From: Curtobacterium sp. 'Ferrero'
Lineage (GTDB): Bacteria; Actinomycetota; Actinomycetes; Actinomycetales; Microbacteriaceae
Direction: 5' to 3'
NCBI RefSeq assembly: GCF_002412165.1
Contig: NZ_NXIA01000015.1
Coordinates: 1-64,000, forward strand
Length of the DNA: 64,000 bases
The notes below the pieces were generated by a model. The model did not search any database. It was not told the DNA's origin and saw only the letters and a list, made by a program, of their open reading frames with translations. The translations under genes and the position numbers were made by a program. Shown in pieces: positions 46,704-56,223 of this stretch. How positions within the stretch are numbered: position 1 is the first letter of the stretch; every line of letters starts with the position of its first letter.

Positions 46704-48392
46704 TCAGGCGGTCGCCAGGCGTCCGTCCCGCATCACGAGCGTCCGGTCGACGAGGTCGTCGGGCACCGGGACGTGCGACACCACCACGACGGTGCGCCCG
46801 TCCTGCCGTGCGGCGCCGACGAGGTCGCGCAGCAGCGTCTCGCCGAGGTCCGGGTCGATGTCGGCGGTCGGCTCGTCGAGCACCAGGACCGGGAACGCGT
46901 GCAGCAGCGCCCGGGCGAGCGCGAGCCGGTGCGCCTGCCCGCCGGACACCAGCGCGCCCCGCTCCCCCACGCCGGCGTCGAGTCCGCCGCGCGCTCCGAC
47001 CCACGAGCCGAGTCCGACGCGGTCGAGCACGGCCAGCAGGTCGTCGTCGGTCGCGGTGTCGCGGGCGAAGAGCAGGTTCTGCCGCACCGACTGGTCGAAC
47101 ACGAACGGGTCCTGCTCGATGAGCCCGATCCGTGCCCGCACCGCGTCGGGGTGCATCGACCGGGCCTCGACCCCGTCGATCGTGTACGACCCGCGGTGGT
47201 CGACGAACCGGACGAGCGCGTCGACGAGGGTGGTCTTGCCGGAGCCGCTCGGTCCGCGCAGGACGACGACCTCGCCGGGGCGCAGGTCGAGCGACACCCG
47301 GTCCACGGCGTCCTCGGTCGCGCCGGGCCACCGGACGGAGCAGTCCCGCAGGGACACCGTCACCGGCCCGTCGACGACGAGCGCGGCGGGGTCGGCCGGC
47401 CTGTCGGGCTCGGGCACGATACCCGCCGGCACCGAGACCGGGACCACCCGTTCGACGCGCTCCGCCGCCGCACGGACCCGCCGGAGGGTCAGGACCGCGA
47501 GGGGGACGGCGCCGACGACCTCGAACAGGGCGAGCGGCACGAAGACCGCCAGGGCCCAGAGCGGCCCGTCGAGCGCCCCCGTCACGACGGCGGGTGCCCC
47601 GACCGCGAGGATGCCCACGACCGCGCCCCCGCCGAGCAGCCCGACGACGGCGCCGACGAGCGACTCCACGGCCCCGCGCCGCCGCACGGCAGCGGTCACC
47701 CGACGGTCGAGTACGGCGATCTGCGCGAGGCGCTCGTCGAGGGCGCCGTAGGCCGCGAAGACGTCGAGCGTCCGGACGGTGTCGAGCACCAGGTCGGCGA
47801 CCCGGCCGCGCTCGGCGGCGGTCTCGGCGTCCGAGCGCGCGGCCACGGCGCGCGTCACGACCGTGCCGACCAGCGCGGCGACGAGGAGCGCCGCGAGCAG
47901 CACGAGCGCCGCGGGCACGGACACGATCGCCACCGCGACGACCGACAGCAGTGCGGTGACGCCCGCGGACACGAGCGGCCCGACGACCCGGATCGGCAGG
48001 TCCTGCAGCCGGTCCGTGTCGGTGACCAGCCGCGTGAGCAGGTCCCCGCGTCCGGTGGCACCGAGCCCGGCCGGCGCGACGGAGGACAGCCGCCGGTACA
48101 TCTCCGTCCGGACCGTCGCGAGCTGCCGGAACGACGCGTCGTGCCCGGCGAGCCGGTCGACGTACCGTAGCGCCGCCCGCCCGAGCGCGAACGCCCGGAC
48201 GCCCACCATCACGAGCGTCAGGTACAGGATCGGCGGGTGCTCCGCCGCCCGGGTGATCAGGTAGCCGCTGGCGGCGAGGAGCGCGACGGCGCAGACCGCA
48301 CTCGCCGTCCCGGCCGCCACCGCCTTCGCCCAACCGGCCCCGCTCGGCATGGCGAGCCGCATGACGGGGGCGTGCCGCGCCTCCCGGCTCAT
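46704..48392 (-). CDS. cydC: CydC-type heterodimeric ABC exporter subunit
   Basis: The 562-residue half-transporter has six helices (about 25-310) and an ATPase with RGPSGSGKTTLVDAL, signature LVSGGQAHRLALARA and Walker B VLVLDEPTADID. With CydD it exports reduced thiols (glutathione or cysteine in enterobacteria) and binds heme, which is needed to assemble cytochrome bd. The ATG overlaps the cydD stop (ATGA). The frame stays open far upstream but reads as cydD antiphase. A GGAGGC-like motif lies at 46672, shortly past the stop. Confidence 0.92.
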   Translation of the reverse strand: MSREARHAPVMRLAMPSGAGWAKAVAAGTASAVCAVALLAASGYLITRAAEHPPILYLTLVMVGVRAFALGRAALRYVDRLAGHDASFRQLATVRTEMYRRLSSVAPAGLGATGRGDLLTRLVTDTDRLQDLPIRVVGPLVSAGVTALLSVVAVAIVSVPAALVLLAALLVAALVGTVVTRAVAARSDAETAAERGRVADLVLDTVRTLDVFAAYGALDERLAQIAVLDRRVTAAVRRRGAVESLVGAVVGLLGGGAVVGILAVGAPAVVTGALDGPLWALAVFVPLALFEVVGAVPLAVLTLRRVRAAAERVERVVPVSVPAGIVPEPDRPADPAALVVDGPVTVSLRDCSVRWPGATEDAVDRVSLDLRPGEVVVLRGPSGSGKTTLVDALVRFVDHRGSYTIDGVEARSMHPDAVRARIGLIEQDPFVFDQSVRQNLLFARDTATDDDLLAVLDRVGLGSWVGARGGLDAGVGERGALVSGGQAHRLALARALLHAFPVLVLDEPTADIDPDLGETLLRDLVGAARQDGRTVVVVSHVPVPDDLVDRTLVMRDGRLATA

Positions 48393-50044
48393 GCGCGCAC
48401 CCCGTCCCGGCCGGTGACGGCGACCGCACCCGACGCGGCGACGTCGACGCGGAGGTCGGCGGCCGCGACGACCGCGGGTCGGTGGCTGGCGACGACCACG
48501 ACGTGCCCGGCGTCGGCGAGGCGACGGAGGGTCGCGACGACGTGGGCCTCGGCCTCGGCGTCGAGCGCGGAGGTCGGTTCGTCGAGCAGCACGAGCGGTG
48601 TGTGCGCGCGCCGCGCACGGTACAGGGCGCGCGCGAGTGCGACGCGTTGCGCCTGGCCGCCGGACAGGCCGCTGCCGCCGGACCCGACCGGGAGGCCCGG
48701 GTCGAGTCCCAGCCCCGCCTCGCCGAGGGCGGTGCGCACGTCCGCGAGGTCGGGGGTCGCGCTGAGCGCGACGTTCTCGGCGACGGTTCCGCGGACGAGT
48801 CGGGAACGCTGGTCCGCCCACGCCGTCCGTTCCGCGGCCGTGGTGCCGGACGGGCCGGGCACGGTCACCTCGCCGTCGTGCGGGACCGCGCCGCGGATCG
48901 CCGCGATCGTCGAGGACTTGCCGGACCCGCTCGGTCCCGCGAGGACCACCAGGGTGCCGGGGCCGGCTCGGAGGTCGACCGGTCCGATGACGGTGTCGGC
49001 ACGTCGGACGGTGACGCCGCGGAGTTCGAGGGCGTCGGCGGCGGGCGTGGCGTGCACGGCCGGTGACCGGTCGGACGGACCGTCGTCGTCGAGCACGTCG
49101 AGGACCGCGGCGGAGGCCTCGACACCGTCCTGCGCGGCGTGGAAGTCGGCGCCGACCTGTCGGATCGGGGCGAACGCCTCCGGAGCGAGGACGAGCACGA
49201 ACATGGCCGCGCCGAGGCCGAGCGAGCCGTCGACGAGCCGCACGCCGATCGAGACGGCGACGAGGGCGACGGACAAGCTCGCCGCGAGCTCGAGCGCGAA
49301 GCCGCTGACGAACGACAGCCGCAGGACGCCGAGGGTGCCGCGTCGGTACTCGTCGGTGATCGTGCCGATGCGGCCGACCTGCCGCCGTGCGCGCCCGAAG
49401 ACCTTGAGCGTCGCGAGGCCCTCCACCGCCTCGGTGAACGCGCCGCCCAGCCGGGCCAGTGCGTCCGCCTGCCGGCGTTGCAGCGTCTGCGTCGCCAGTC
49501 CGATGAGCACCATGAACACCGGGATCACGGGCAGCGCGCAGAGGATGATGACGCCGCTCGTCAGGTCGCCGAGCGCGATCGCCACGAGGAGCGCCGGCGT
49601 CGCGACCGCGGTCAGCGCCAGCTGCGGCAGGTACCGGCCGAAGTAGGCGTCGAGCGCGTCGAGACCGGGACCGAGCGTGGTGGCGAACGCGGCGCTCGAC
49701 CGTTCCACGAGCCACCCGGGGCCACGCTCCGCCGCCCGGGCAAGCACGGTGGCGCGGAGCTCGCTCTTGACGGTCGCCGCGGCCCGCGCCGCCAGGTCGT
49801 CGGTCGCCCAGGCGGCGACGGCGCGGAGCACGAACGCGCCGCCGAGGAGCGCGAGGGCCGGCCCCACGGCGGCGGGGACGGCACCGTCGCGGACACCGTC
49901 GACGCCGAGCGTCACCACGGCGGCGATCCCCCACGCGATCGCGATGGTCGCGAGCGTGCGGAGGACGCCGGTGCCGGTGGCGGCGACGATGAAGCCACGC
50001 GCGCTCCGGGACAGCCGGAGCAGGCGCGGGTCGAGCGGCTTCAC
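48389..50044 (-). CDS. cydD: CydD-type heterodimeric ABC exporter subunit
   Basis: The 551-residue partner of CydC has six membrane helices (15-310) with the coupling sequence GLATLKVFGRARRQV. The ATPase has AGPSGSGKSSTIAAI, LSGGQAQRVALARAL, LVLLDEPTSALD and the H-loop VVVASHRP. A GTG start has AGGAG upstream and is nine nt after the cydB stop, so cydABDC is one operon. In many actinobacteria cydD and cydC are fused; here they are separate with a 4-nt overlap. Confidence 0.92.
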   Translation of the reverse strand: MKPLDPRLLRLSRSARGFIVAATGTGVLRTLATIAIAWGIAAVVTLGVDGVRDGAVPAAVGPALALLGGAFVLRAVAAWATDDLAARAAATVKSELRATVLARAAERGPGWLVERSSAAFATTLGPGLDALDAYFGRYLPQLALTAVATPALLVAIALGDLTSGVIILCALPVIPVFMVLIGLATQTLQRRQADALARLGGAFTEAVEGLATLKVFGRARRQVGRIGTITDEYRRGTLGVLRLSFVSGFALELAASLSVALVAVSIGVRLVDGSLGLGAAMFVLVLAPEAFAPIRQVGADFHAAQDGVEASAAVLDVLDDDGPSDRSPAVHATPAADALELRGVTVRRADTVIGPVDLRAGPGTLVVLAGPSGSGKSSTIAAIRGAVPHDGEVTVPGPSGTTAAERTAWADQRSRLVRGTVAENVALSATPDLADVRTALGEAGLGLDPGLPVGSGGSGLSGGQAQRVALARALYRARRAHTPLVLLDEPTSALDAEAEAHVVATLRRLADAGHVVVVASHRPAVVAAADLRVDVAASGAVAVTGRDGVRA

Positions 50045-50053
50045 GGTGGTCTC

Positions 50054-51058
50054 CTAGTGCGCGGCCTGGGCGATGTGGGCCCGCGAGACGCGCTTGCGGA
50101 ACACCCAGTAGGTCCAGGCCTGGTAGGCGAGCACGAGCGGCACGAAGATCAGTGCGACCCAGCTCATCACCGTGAGCGTGTACTCCCCGCTCGCCGCGTT
50201 GTACACGGTGAGGCTGTTCGCCGGGTCGTTCGTGGCCGGCATCACGTCGGGGAAGATCGCGGTGAACATCGCGAGCACGACGGCTGCGATCGTGACCGCC
50301 ATGAGCGCGAACGACCGGCCCTCGCGGCCCCACGCGGTGCAGAGCACGGCGAGGACGAGGCTGACCGCCGCCACCACCGAGAGCACGATGCTCGCCGGGG
50401 TCGCGCGGACGAACGCCATCGCCACCAGGAACGCCGCACCCACGACGATCGTCAGGACGCCGGCGCGGGTGGCGAGCCGCTTCGCCCGCTCCCGGATCTC
50501 GCCGTCGGTCTTCAGCGCGACGAACACGACGCCGTGGGTGAAGAACACGAGGAGGGTGGCGAGCCCGGTCAGCAGGGCGAACGGGTTGAGCAGGTCGAAC
50601 ACCGTGCCGGTGAAGTTGTGGCCTGCGTCCATCGGGATGCCCCGGACGACGTTGCCGAACGCGACGCCCCACAGGAACGCGGGCACCGCGCTGCCGACGA
50701 TGATCATGAGGTCGAAGCGGCGCTTCCACTCGGCGTGCTTGTTCTGGTGGCGGTACTCGAACGAGACCCCGCGCGCGATGAGCGCGACCAGGATGAGCAG
50801 CAGCGCGAGGTAGAACCCCGAGAACATCGTGGCGTACCACTCGGGGAACGCCGCGAACAGGCAGGCACCGGCGACGATGACCCACGTCTCGTTGAGGTCC
50901 CACACCGGGCCGATCGTGTTGATGAGCACGCGGCGGTCGGTGTCGTCCTTGCCGAGGAACGGGAGCGCCATGCCGACGCCGAAGTCGAACCCGTCGAGGA
51001 CGAAGTAGCCGACGAAGAAGAGTCCGACGATCGCGAACCAGAGAACGGGGAGGTCCAT
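50054..51058 (-). CDS. cydB: Cytochrome bd ubiquinol oxidase subunit II
   Basis: The 334-residue membrane subunit pairs with CydA in the bd-type quinol oxidase. Conserved features include LPVLWFAIVGLFFVGYFVLDGFDFGVGM at the N-terminus (split by the family GFDFG turn), ETWVIVAGACLFAAFPEWYA, and FEYRHQNKHAEWKRRFD near 108-125. About eight helices are predicted. Only two bp separate it from cydA. A longer open frame into cydA is not coding. The oxidase supports respiration at low oxygen or under stress. Confidence 0.96.
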   Translation of the reverse strand: MDLPVLWFAIVGLFFVGYFVLDGFDFGVGMALPFLGKDDTDRRVLINTIGPVWDLNETWVIVAGACLFAAFPEWYATMFSGFYLALLLILVALIARGVSFEYRHQNKHAEWKRRFDLMIIVGSAVPAFLWGVAFGNVVRGIPMDAGHNFTGTVFDLLNPFALLTGLATLLVFFTHGVVFVALKTDGEIRERAKRLATRAGVLTIVVGAAFLVAMAFVRATPASIVLSVVAAVSLVLAVLCTAWGREGRSFALMAVTIAAVVLAMFTAIFPDVMPATNDPANSLTVYNAASGEYTLTVMSWVALIFVPLVLAYQAWTYWVFRKRVSRAHIAQAAH

Positions 51059-51060
51059 GG

Positions 51061-52473
51061 CTAGTACACCGTCACTTCGTGCTTGACCTCGCCGGTGGCC
51101 TCGTCGACCTCCGCGGGAGCGGCGGGTCCCTCCTGCGCGACCTTCTTGATGAGCCGGAACTCGACCACCGCGAGGGCGCCGTAGACGAGCGTGAAGACGA
51201 CGAGCGAGATGAGGACCTCGAGCCCGGTCACGTTGGGCGAGACACCGTCGGCGGTCTTGAGCAGCCCGAACACGAGCCACGGCTGGCGGCCCATCTCGGT
51301 GAAGATCCAGCCCATGATCATCGCGGCCATCGGCAGCGGCATCGCCCACGTCGCCACGCGCCACACCCAGCGCTGCTGCGGGAAGCGGCCCTTGCGGGTG
51401 AGCCAGAGCCCGACGAGGGACACGAGCACCGCCCCGACGCCGAGGGCGATCATCCAGCGGAACGCCCAGTACGTGACCCAGATGATCGGCTTGTAGTCGC
51501 CTGCGCCGTACACCTGCGAGTACTGCGCCTGCAGGTCGTTGATGCCCTCGACCGTGCCGGTGAAGGTGTGCGTCGACAGGAACGACAGCAGGTACGGGAT
51601 GCGGATCGAGAACAGTTCGTGCACCCCGTCCGGCGTGCCGAGCGTGAAGATCGAGAACGAGGCGTCCTTGCCGGTCGAGGTGTTGTAGAGCGCCTCGGCC
51701 GCGGCCATCTTCATCGGCTGCGTGTCGACCATGGTCAGGCCGAGCTGGTCGCCGGTGAGCACCGTCAGCGCACCGGACGCGAGCATCGTCCACATGCCGA
51801 ACTTCAGCGCCGGCATCATCGTCTCGAGGTTCTGGTTGCGGGCCAGGTGCCACGCGGCGACCGCGATGATGACCGAGGCGGCGACCATGAACGCGCCGAA
51901 CAGGGTGTGCGGGAACGCGGCGAGTGCGACCTTGTTCGTCAGCACGGCCCAGATGTCGGTGAGCTCGGCGCGGCCCTTGGCCTCGTCGATGGCGAACCCG
52001 ACCGGGTGCTGCATGAACGCGTTGGCCGCGAGGATGAAGTAGGCCGACAGCATCGTGCCGATGCTCACGCACCAGATCGTGGCGAGGTGGACCTTCTTCG
52101 GCAGGCGGTCCCACCCGAAGATCCAGAGGCCGATGAACGCCGCCTCGAAGAAGAACGCGAGGATGCCCTCGAGCGCCAGCGGAGCGCCGAACACGTCACC
52201 GACGAACCGCGAGTAGTTCGACCAGTTCATGCCGAACTGGAACTCCTGCACGATGCCGGTCACGACGCCCATCGCGAAGTTGATGAGGAAGATACGACCG
52301 AAGAACCGGGTGAGCTGCAGGTAGTGCGCCCGGCCCGTCCGGACCCAGGCGGTCTGGAACACGGCCACGACGACCGCCATGCCGATGGTCAGCGGGACGA
52401 AGAGGAAGTGGTAGATCGTCGTCAGACCGAACTGCCACCGCGACAGGACCAGGGGATCGAGGATGTCGTTCAT
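51061..52473 (-). CDS. cydA: Cytochrome bd ubiquinol oxidase subunit I
   Basis: The 470-residue catalytic subunit binds hemes b558, b595 and d. The N-terminal SRWQFGLTTIYHFLFVPLT carries the conserved His22. KFGMWTMLASGALTVLTGDQLG and the GRQPW motif (about 386-390) near the Met axial ligand are present. The quinol-binding Q-loop is of the short type common in Gram-positives. It is the first gene of cydABDC and has its own promoter 100 bp upstream with two near-palindromes behind it. Confidence 0.97.
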   Translation of the reverse strand: MNDILDPLVLSRWQFGLTTIYHFLFVPLTIGMAVVVAVFQTAWVRTGRAHYLQLTRFFGRIFLINFAMGVVTGIVQEFQFGMNWSNYSRFVGDVFGAPLALEGILAFFFEAAFIGLWIFGWDRLPKKVHLATIWCVSIGTMLSAYFILAANAFMQHPVGFAIDEAKGRAELTDIWAVLTNKVALAAFPHTLFGAFMVAASVIIAVAAWHLARNQNLETMMPALKFGMWTMLASGALTVLTGDQLGLTMVDTQPMKMAAAEALYNTSTGKDASFSIFTLGTPDGVHELFSIRIPYLLSFLSTHTFTGTVEGINDLQAQYSQVYGAGDYKPIIWVTYWAFRWMIALGVGAVLVSLVGLWLTRKGRFPQQRWVWRVATWAMPLPMAAMIMGWIFTEMGRQPWLVFGLLKTADGVSPNVTGLEVLISLVVFTLVYGALAVVEFRLIKKVAQEGPAAPAEVDEATGEVKHEVTVY

Positions 52474-52572
52474 GCGGCGTTTCCGAGCCGGGTCGCCGCG
52501 CGCTGTTGGTGCACGTCAGTTGCTTCCTGTGGAAGGGGGAACTTCTGCTGTCACAACCGTTGGGACACCTCT

Positions 52573-52602
52573 ACGCTACCGTCCGGCAACCCTGCTCGAC
52601 AA
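52573..52602 (-). promoter_or_regulatory. cydABDC promoter
   Basis: On the minus strand TTGTCG (52602-52597) and TAGCGT (52578-52573) are 18 bp apart, giving a leader of about 95 nt before cydA. TTGTGAC sits within that leader (about 52562) and resembles half of a Rex or GlxR site; the other half is missing. The whole 307-bp gap (52474-52780) contains this promoter, two palindromes upstream of it and the terminator of the importer operon; no gene. Confidence 0.6.
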
Positions 52603-52620
52603 GTTGTAGAAGGCCGCTCT

Positions 52621-52658
52621 GCACGAATGTGCAGGGGAAGTGCACGGCACGAACGTGC
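52621..52658. promoter_or_regulatory. Paired GCACGAAYGTGC near-palindromes upstream of cydA
   Basis: GCACGAATGTGC (52621-52632) and GCACGAACGTGC (52647-52658) share a centre spacing of 26 bp, with GTGCAC between. They lie just upstream of the cydA -35 box, at about -45 to -80. The symmetry and spacing suit an operator for a dimeric activator or repressor. No known consensus matches well. Confidence 0.45.
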
Positions 52659-52693
52659 GGAACGGAGGTGCTCGGCGACCTCCCCCGGAAACG

Positions 52694-52729
52694 ACGACAG
52701 GTGCCGGGCGGATGCCCGACACCTGTCGT
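52694..52729. terminator. Terminator of the osmoprotectant importer operon
   Basis: ACGACAGGTG pairs with CACCTGTCGT, extended inward by CCGGGC/GCCCGA (one mismatch) around a GGAT loop. On the minus strand it lies 52 nt past the binding-protein stop and is followed by CGTTTCC. Confidence 0.75.
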
Positions 52730-52780
52730 TCAATGGCGCGTGCGCGCGATACGGTTCGTGCGCACGGTGCGCGTCCGTGC

Positions 52781-53701
52781 TTAGAGGAGCCCCTGCTCGG
52801 TCAGGAAGTCCTTCGCGATGGTGGACGCCTTCTCCTTGTCGTTGACGCTCTTGGCGTTGAGGTCGATGAGCGCCGACTCGGTCAGCACCTTGCTCACCTT
52901 GTCGATGTCGGCCGCTGCCTTGTCGTCGACCTTCTTCGACACGACCGGGATGACGTTCTGCGGCAGGATCAGGTTCTCCGGGTCCTTCAGCGAGACGAGG
53001 TCGTTCGCCTTGATGCTCGGGTCGGCGGTGTAGATGTCGGCCAGCTGGATCGTGCCGTCCTTGAGCGCCTTCACCGTGAGCGCGCCGCCGGAGTCCTCGA
53101 TCGCCTTGAAGTCGACGTCCACGCCGTAGACCGACTTGAGGCCCTTCGGACCGTACGGCCGTGTCTGGAACTCGGAGTTCGCGCCGACCGTCAGGGTCTT
53201 GTCGACGTTCTTCAGGTCGGACAGGCTCGTGACGTCGTTCTCCTCGGAGAACTGCTTCGTCACGGTGTAGCTGTCCTGGTCGGTCGCCGGGGCCTCGTCG
53301 AGCACGCGGAGGCCGGACGGCAGCGCCTTCGCGAGCGCCGAGTCGATCTCCGACGACGTCTTCGCGTCCGAGTTCTTGTCGTAGTACTGCAGCAGGTTGC
53401 CGCTGTACTCCGGCATGACGTCGATCGCGCCCTTCTGCAGCTGCGGCAGGTAGATCTCCCGCTGGCCGATGTTGAAGTTGCGCTTCACCGTGAAGCCGTC
53501 CTTCTCGAGGACCTGCGCGTACAGCTCGGCGATGATCTCGTTCGAGTAGTACTGCTGCGACCCGATGACGATCGTCTTCGAGTCGCTGGAGGCGCTGGAG
53601 CCGCTGTCGAGCGGGTTGCTCGACGCGCAGCCGGTCAGGGCTGCCGCGACGCCCAGTGCCAGCGCTGCTGCGACGCCGGCACGGATCTTTGCTGTGATCA
53701 C
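52781..53701 (-). CDS. Osmoprotectant ABC transporter substrate-binding lipoprotein
   Basis: The 306-residue protein is a lipoprotein: hydrophobic signal (6-22) then lipobox ALTGC with Cys25. The OpuAC-type type 2 binding fold contains IGSQQYYSNEIIAELYAQ, FNIGQREIYLPQLQKGAIDV, PEYSGNLLQYY and NVIPVVSKKV. Homologues bind glycine betaine, carnitine or choline. GTG at 53701 overlaps the preceding permease stop by 4 nt (GTGA). It is last in the ATPase-permease-permease-binding protein operon. Confidence 0.93.
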   Translation of the reverse strand: MITAKIRAGVAAALALGVAAALTGCASSNPLDSGSSASSDSKTIVIGSQQYYSNEIIAELYAQVLEKDGFTVKRNFNIGQREIYLPQLQKGAIDVMPEYSGNLLQYYDKNSDAKTSSEIDSALAKALPSGLRVLDEAPATDQDSYTVTKQFSEENDVTSLSDLKNVDKTLTVGANSEFQTRPYGPKGLKSVYGVDVDFKAIEDSGGALTVKALKDGTIQLADIYTADPSIKANDLVSLKDPENLILPQNVIPVVSKKVDDKAAADIDKVSKVLTESALIDLNAKSVNDKEKASTIAKDFLTEQGLL

Positions 53702-54426
53702 GATGGATTTCCTTCCGGGATGGGATTGCGGGACCGCTCGCGCGACCCCTGGCGACGCCGGGTGCTCCGGTCGGAGACGCCCTTGGGCACCACCGCCCGC
53801 TGCACCGCGGCGAACACGATCTCGAACGCGATCGCGAGGGCGATCACGAGGATGGACGCGCCGAGCATCTCGGCGTAGTCCTGGGTCTTCAAGCCGAGGA
53901 AGAAGTAGCCGCCGAGGCCCCCGGCGCCGACGTACGCGGCGAGCGTGGCGGTGGCGACGACCTGCAGGACCGCGGCACGGATGCCGCCGACCAGGAGCGG
54001 GAGCCCGAGTGGGATCTCGACCTTCCAGAGCACCTGCCAGCCGGTCATGCCCTGGGCCTTGGCCGCGTCGACGGTGACGGGCTCGACGGACTCGATGCCG
54101 GAGTAGGCGCCGGCGAGCACGGACGGGATCGCCAGGATCACGAGCGCGAGCAGCGGCGCCTGCAGGCCGATGCCGAGCAGGAGCCCGAAGAGCGAGAGGA
54201 CGCCGAGGGTCGGCAGCGCCCGGACCCCGCCGGACAACGCGATCGAGAAGCCGCGCGCCTTGCCCGTGTGCCCGATGAGGTAGCCGACCGGCACCGCGAT
54301 GATAGACGCGATGAGCACCGCGAGCAGCGTGATCCACACGTGCTCGACGATGCGTCCGGGGATCGCGTTGTACCCGGTGTAGTTCTGCGGGTCGAACACC
54401 CAGCCGAACGCCTGTCCGATGATCAC
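53698..54426 (-). CDS. Osmoprotectant ABC transporter permease (second)
   Basis: The 242-residue permease has about five or six helices and the EAA-type loop VDAAKAQGMTGWQVLWKVEIPLGLP (Gly at the usual position) that contacts the ATPase. The N-terminus VIIGQAFGWVFDPQNYTGYNA is extracytoplasmic. GTG overlaps the first permease stop (GTGA). The Arg-rich tail (RSTRRRQGSRERSRN) is longer than usual. Confidence 0.92.
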   Translation of the reverse strand: MIIGQAFGWVFDPQNYTGYNAIPGRIVEHVWITLLAVLIASIIAVPVGYLIGHTGKARGFSIALSGGVRALPTLGVLSLFGLLLGIGLQAPLLALVILAIPSVLAGAYSGIESVEPVTVDAAKAQGMTGWQVLWKVEIPLGLPLLVGGIRAAVLQVVATATLAAYVGAGGLGGYFFLGLKTQDYAEMLGASILVIALAIAFEIVFAAVQRAVVPKGVSDRSTRRRQGSRERSRNPIPEGNPS

Positions 54427-55139
54427 GACGCCACCTCCGCGCGCTGCAGCACCCGGCGGGCGGACCGCCGGGACACCCGGGTCCGGCGGGTCCACGGCAT
54501 CACGAGCCGACCGAGGAGCACCAGGAGCCCGTCGAGAGCGAACGCGAGGACGAGGACCATGACGATGCCGGAGATGATCTCCTCGTAGATGCCCCGTCCG
54601 AGGCCGTCGGTGAAGAGGGACCCGAGGCTCTGGATGCCGAGGACGGCGCCGACCGTCGTCAGCGAGATGGTCGACACGGCGACGACGCGCACGCCGGCGA
54701 GGAGCACGGGGCCCGCGAGCGGCAGCTCGACCCGGAAGAACCGTTGGACGCCCGAGTAGCCCATCGCGGTGGACGCCGACGTCGTGGCGGGGTCGACCGC
54801 GGTCAGGCCGTCCACGGTCGAGCGCACCATGAGGGCGAGCCCGTAGAGCGTCAGGCTGATGATGAGGTTGATCGGGTCCTGCAGACCGGTGCCGATGATG
54901 GCCGGCAGTGCCACGAACAACGCCAGCGACGGGATCGCGTAGAGCAGACCCGCGACCGTCACGATGCTGCTGCCGACGCCGGCCGCGATGCGCGACCCAC
55001 CCGGGCGCTGCAGGCGGACGACCAGCCACCCGATCGGGATCGAGAGCAGGAACGCGACGATGATCGGCGGGATCGCGATCGCGAGGTGCGCGACCGTGGC
55101 GTCCCAGATCGTGTCCAGGTTCGCCAGCACCCACGTCAC
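54423..55139 (-). CDS. Osmoprotectant ABC transporter permease (first)
   Basis: The 238-residue BPD-type permease has five or six helices (from about 20) and the coupling loop ASTAMGYSGVQRFFRVELPLAGP. It begins MTWVLANLDTIWDATVAHL at a GTG that overlaps the ATPase stop (GTGA). It forms the channel with the second permease. The C-terminal RRTRVSRRSARRVLQRA tail is strongly basic. Confidence 0.92.
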   Translation of the reverse strand: MTWVLANLDTIWDATVAHLAIAIPPIIVAFLLSIPIGWLVVRLQRPGGSRIAAGVGSSIVTVAGLLYAIPSLALFVALPAIIGTGLQDPINLIISLTLYGLALMVRSTVDGLTAVDPATTSASTAMGYSGVQRFFRVELPLAGPVLLAGVRVVAVSTISLTTVGAVLGIQSLGSLFTDGLGRGIYEEIISGIVMVLVLAFALDGLLVLLGRLVMPWTRRTRVSRRSARRVLQRAEVAS

Positions 55140-56095
55140 CGGGTGCCCCCACCCTGCGCCGGAGCACCCGAGGCGGTGTCACGCGCCCCGGCCTCAGAAC
55201 CCTGTCCTGCTGCGTGCTGTCCTGCTGTGCCCTGCGGTGCCGAGCCCTGCGGGACCGCGGCCGCTGCGTCCACGACGGTGACCGGTCCGGTCAGCACGCC
55301 CGCAGCGCGTCCGTCACCGTCGACGACGATCGGGCCCGTCGGGGTCTGCTCGACCCGGAGCGCACGGCGCCCACGCCCGGCACCGATGAAGTTCGCGACG
55401 AAGTCGTCGGCCGGCTCGGCGAGGATCTCCGCCGGCGTGCCGAGCTGCGCGATCTCGCCGCCCTTCTTGAGGATGACGACCTGGTCGCCGAGCTTGAACG
55501 CCTCGTCGATGTCGTGCGTGACGAACACCACCGTCTTGCCGAGCTCGCGCTGCAGCCGGATGAGCTCGTCCTGCAGGTCGTTCCGGACGAGCGGGTCGAC
55601 GGCGCCGAACGGCTCGTCCATCAGCAGGATGTTCGGGTCGACCGCGAGGCCGCGCGCCACCCCGACGCGCTGCTGCTGGCCGCCCGAGAGCTGCGACGGG
55701 TACCGGTTCGCCAGGGAGCGGTCGAGTCCGACGGTGTCCATGAGCTCGAGGGCGCGCTCGCGGGCCTTCGCCTTCGGCGCGCCGGTCAGGAGCGGCACGG
55801 TCGCGATGTTGTCGGCGACGCGACGGTGCGGCAGGAGCCCGGCGTTCTGCATGACGTACCCGATGCGCCGACGGAGCTGCACCGGATCGGTGGAGGCGAC
55901 GTCCTCGCCGTCGATCGAGACGGTCCCGGACGTGGGGTCGACCATGCGGTTGATCATCCGGAGGAGCGTGGTCTTGCCGCACCCGCTGGACCCCACGAAG
56001 ACCGTCGTGGTCCGTGAGGGGATGACGAGGTCGAATTCCTCGACCGCGGTGGTGCCGTCCGGGTACGTCTTGCGTACCGACCGGAACTCGATCAT
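55136..56095 (-). CDS. Osmoprotectant ABC transporter ATP-binding protein
   Basis: The 319-residue OpuCA/ProV-type ATPase has Walker A GSSGCGKTTLLRMINR, signature LSGGQQQRVGVARGL, Walker B ILLMDEPFGAVDPL and H-loop VFVTHDIDEAFK. The C-terminus has only a partial CBS-like segment (VEQTPTGPIVVDGDGRAAG) then an Ala/Gly/Gln-rich tail, so osmotic gating by tandem CBS domains may be reduced. The ATG with GAAGGG upstream starts MIEFRSVRKTYPDG. It is the first gene of the importer operon. Confidence 0.94.
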   Translation of the reverse strand: MIEFRSVRKTYPDGTTAVEEFDLVIPSRTTTVFVGSSGCGKTTLLRMINRMVDPTSGTVSIDGEDVASTDPVQLRRRIGYVMQNAGLLPHRRVADNIATVPLLTGAPKAKARERALELMDTVGLDRSLANRYPSQLSGGQQQRVGVARGLAVDPNILLMDEPFGAVDPLVRNDLQDELIRLQRELGKTVVFVTHDIDEAFKLGDQVVILKKGGEIAQLGTPAEILAEPADDFVANFIGAGRGRRALRVEQTPTGPIVVDGDGRAAGVLTGPVTVVDAAAAVPQGSAPQGTAGQHAAGQGSEAGARDTASGAPAQGGGTR

Positions 56096-56223
56096 GGGTG
56101 CCCTTCTGTTCGGAGGTAGCCCGACTCCGCACGAGAGTACCCGCGAGGTCCGACACGGGTTCGGTCGTGACGGTGGATGACGCGTCCCGGACAACGCCGG
56201 CGCACCACGACCGGACGCACGAC

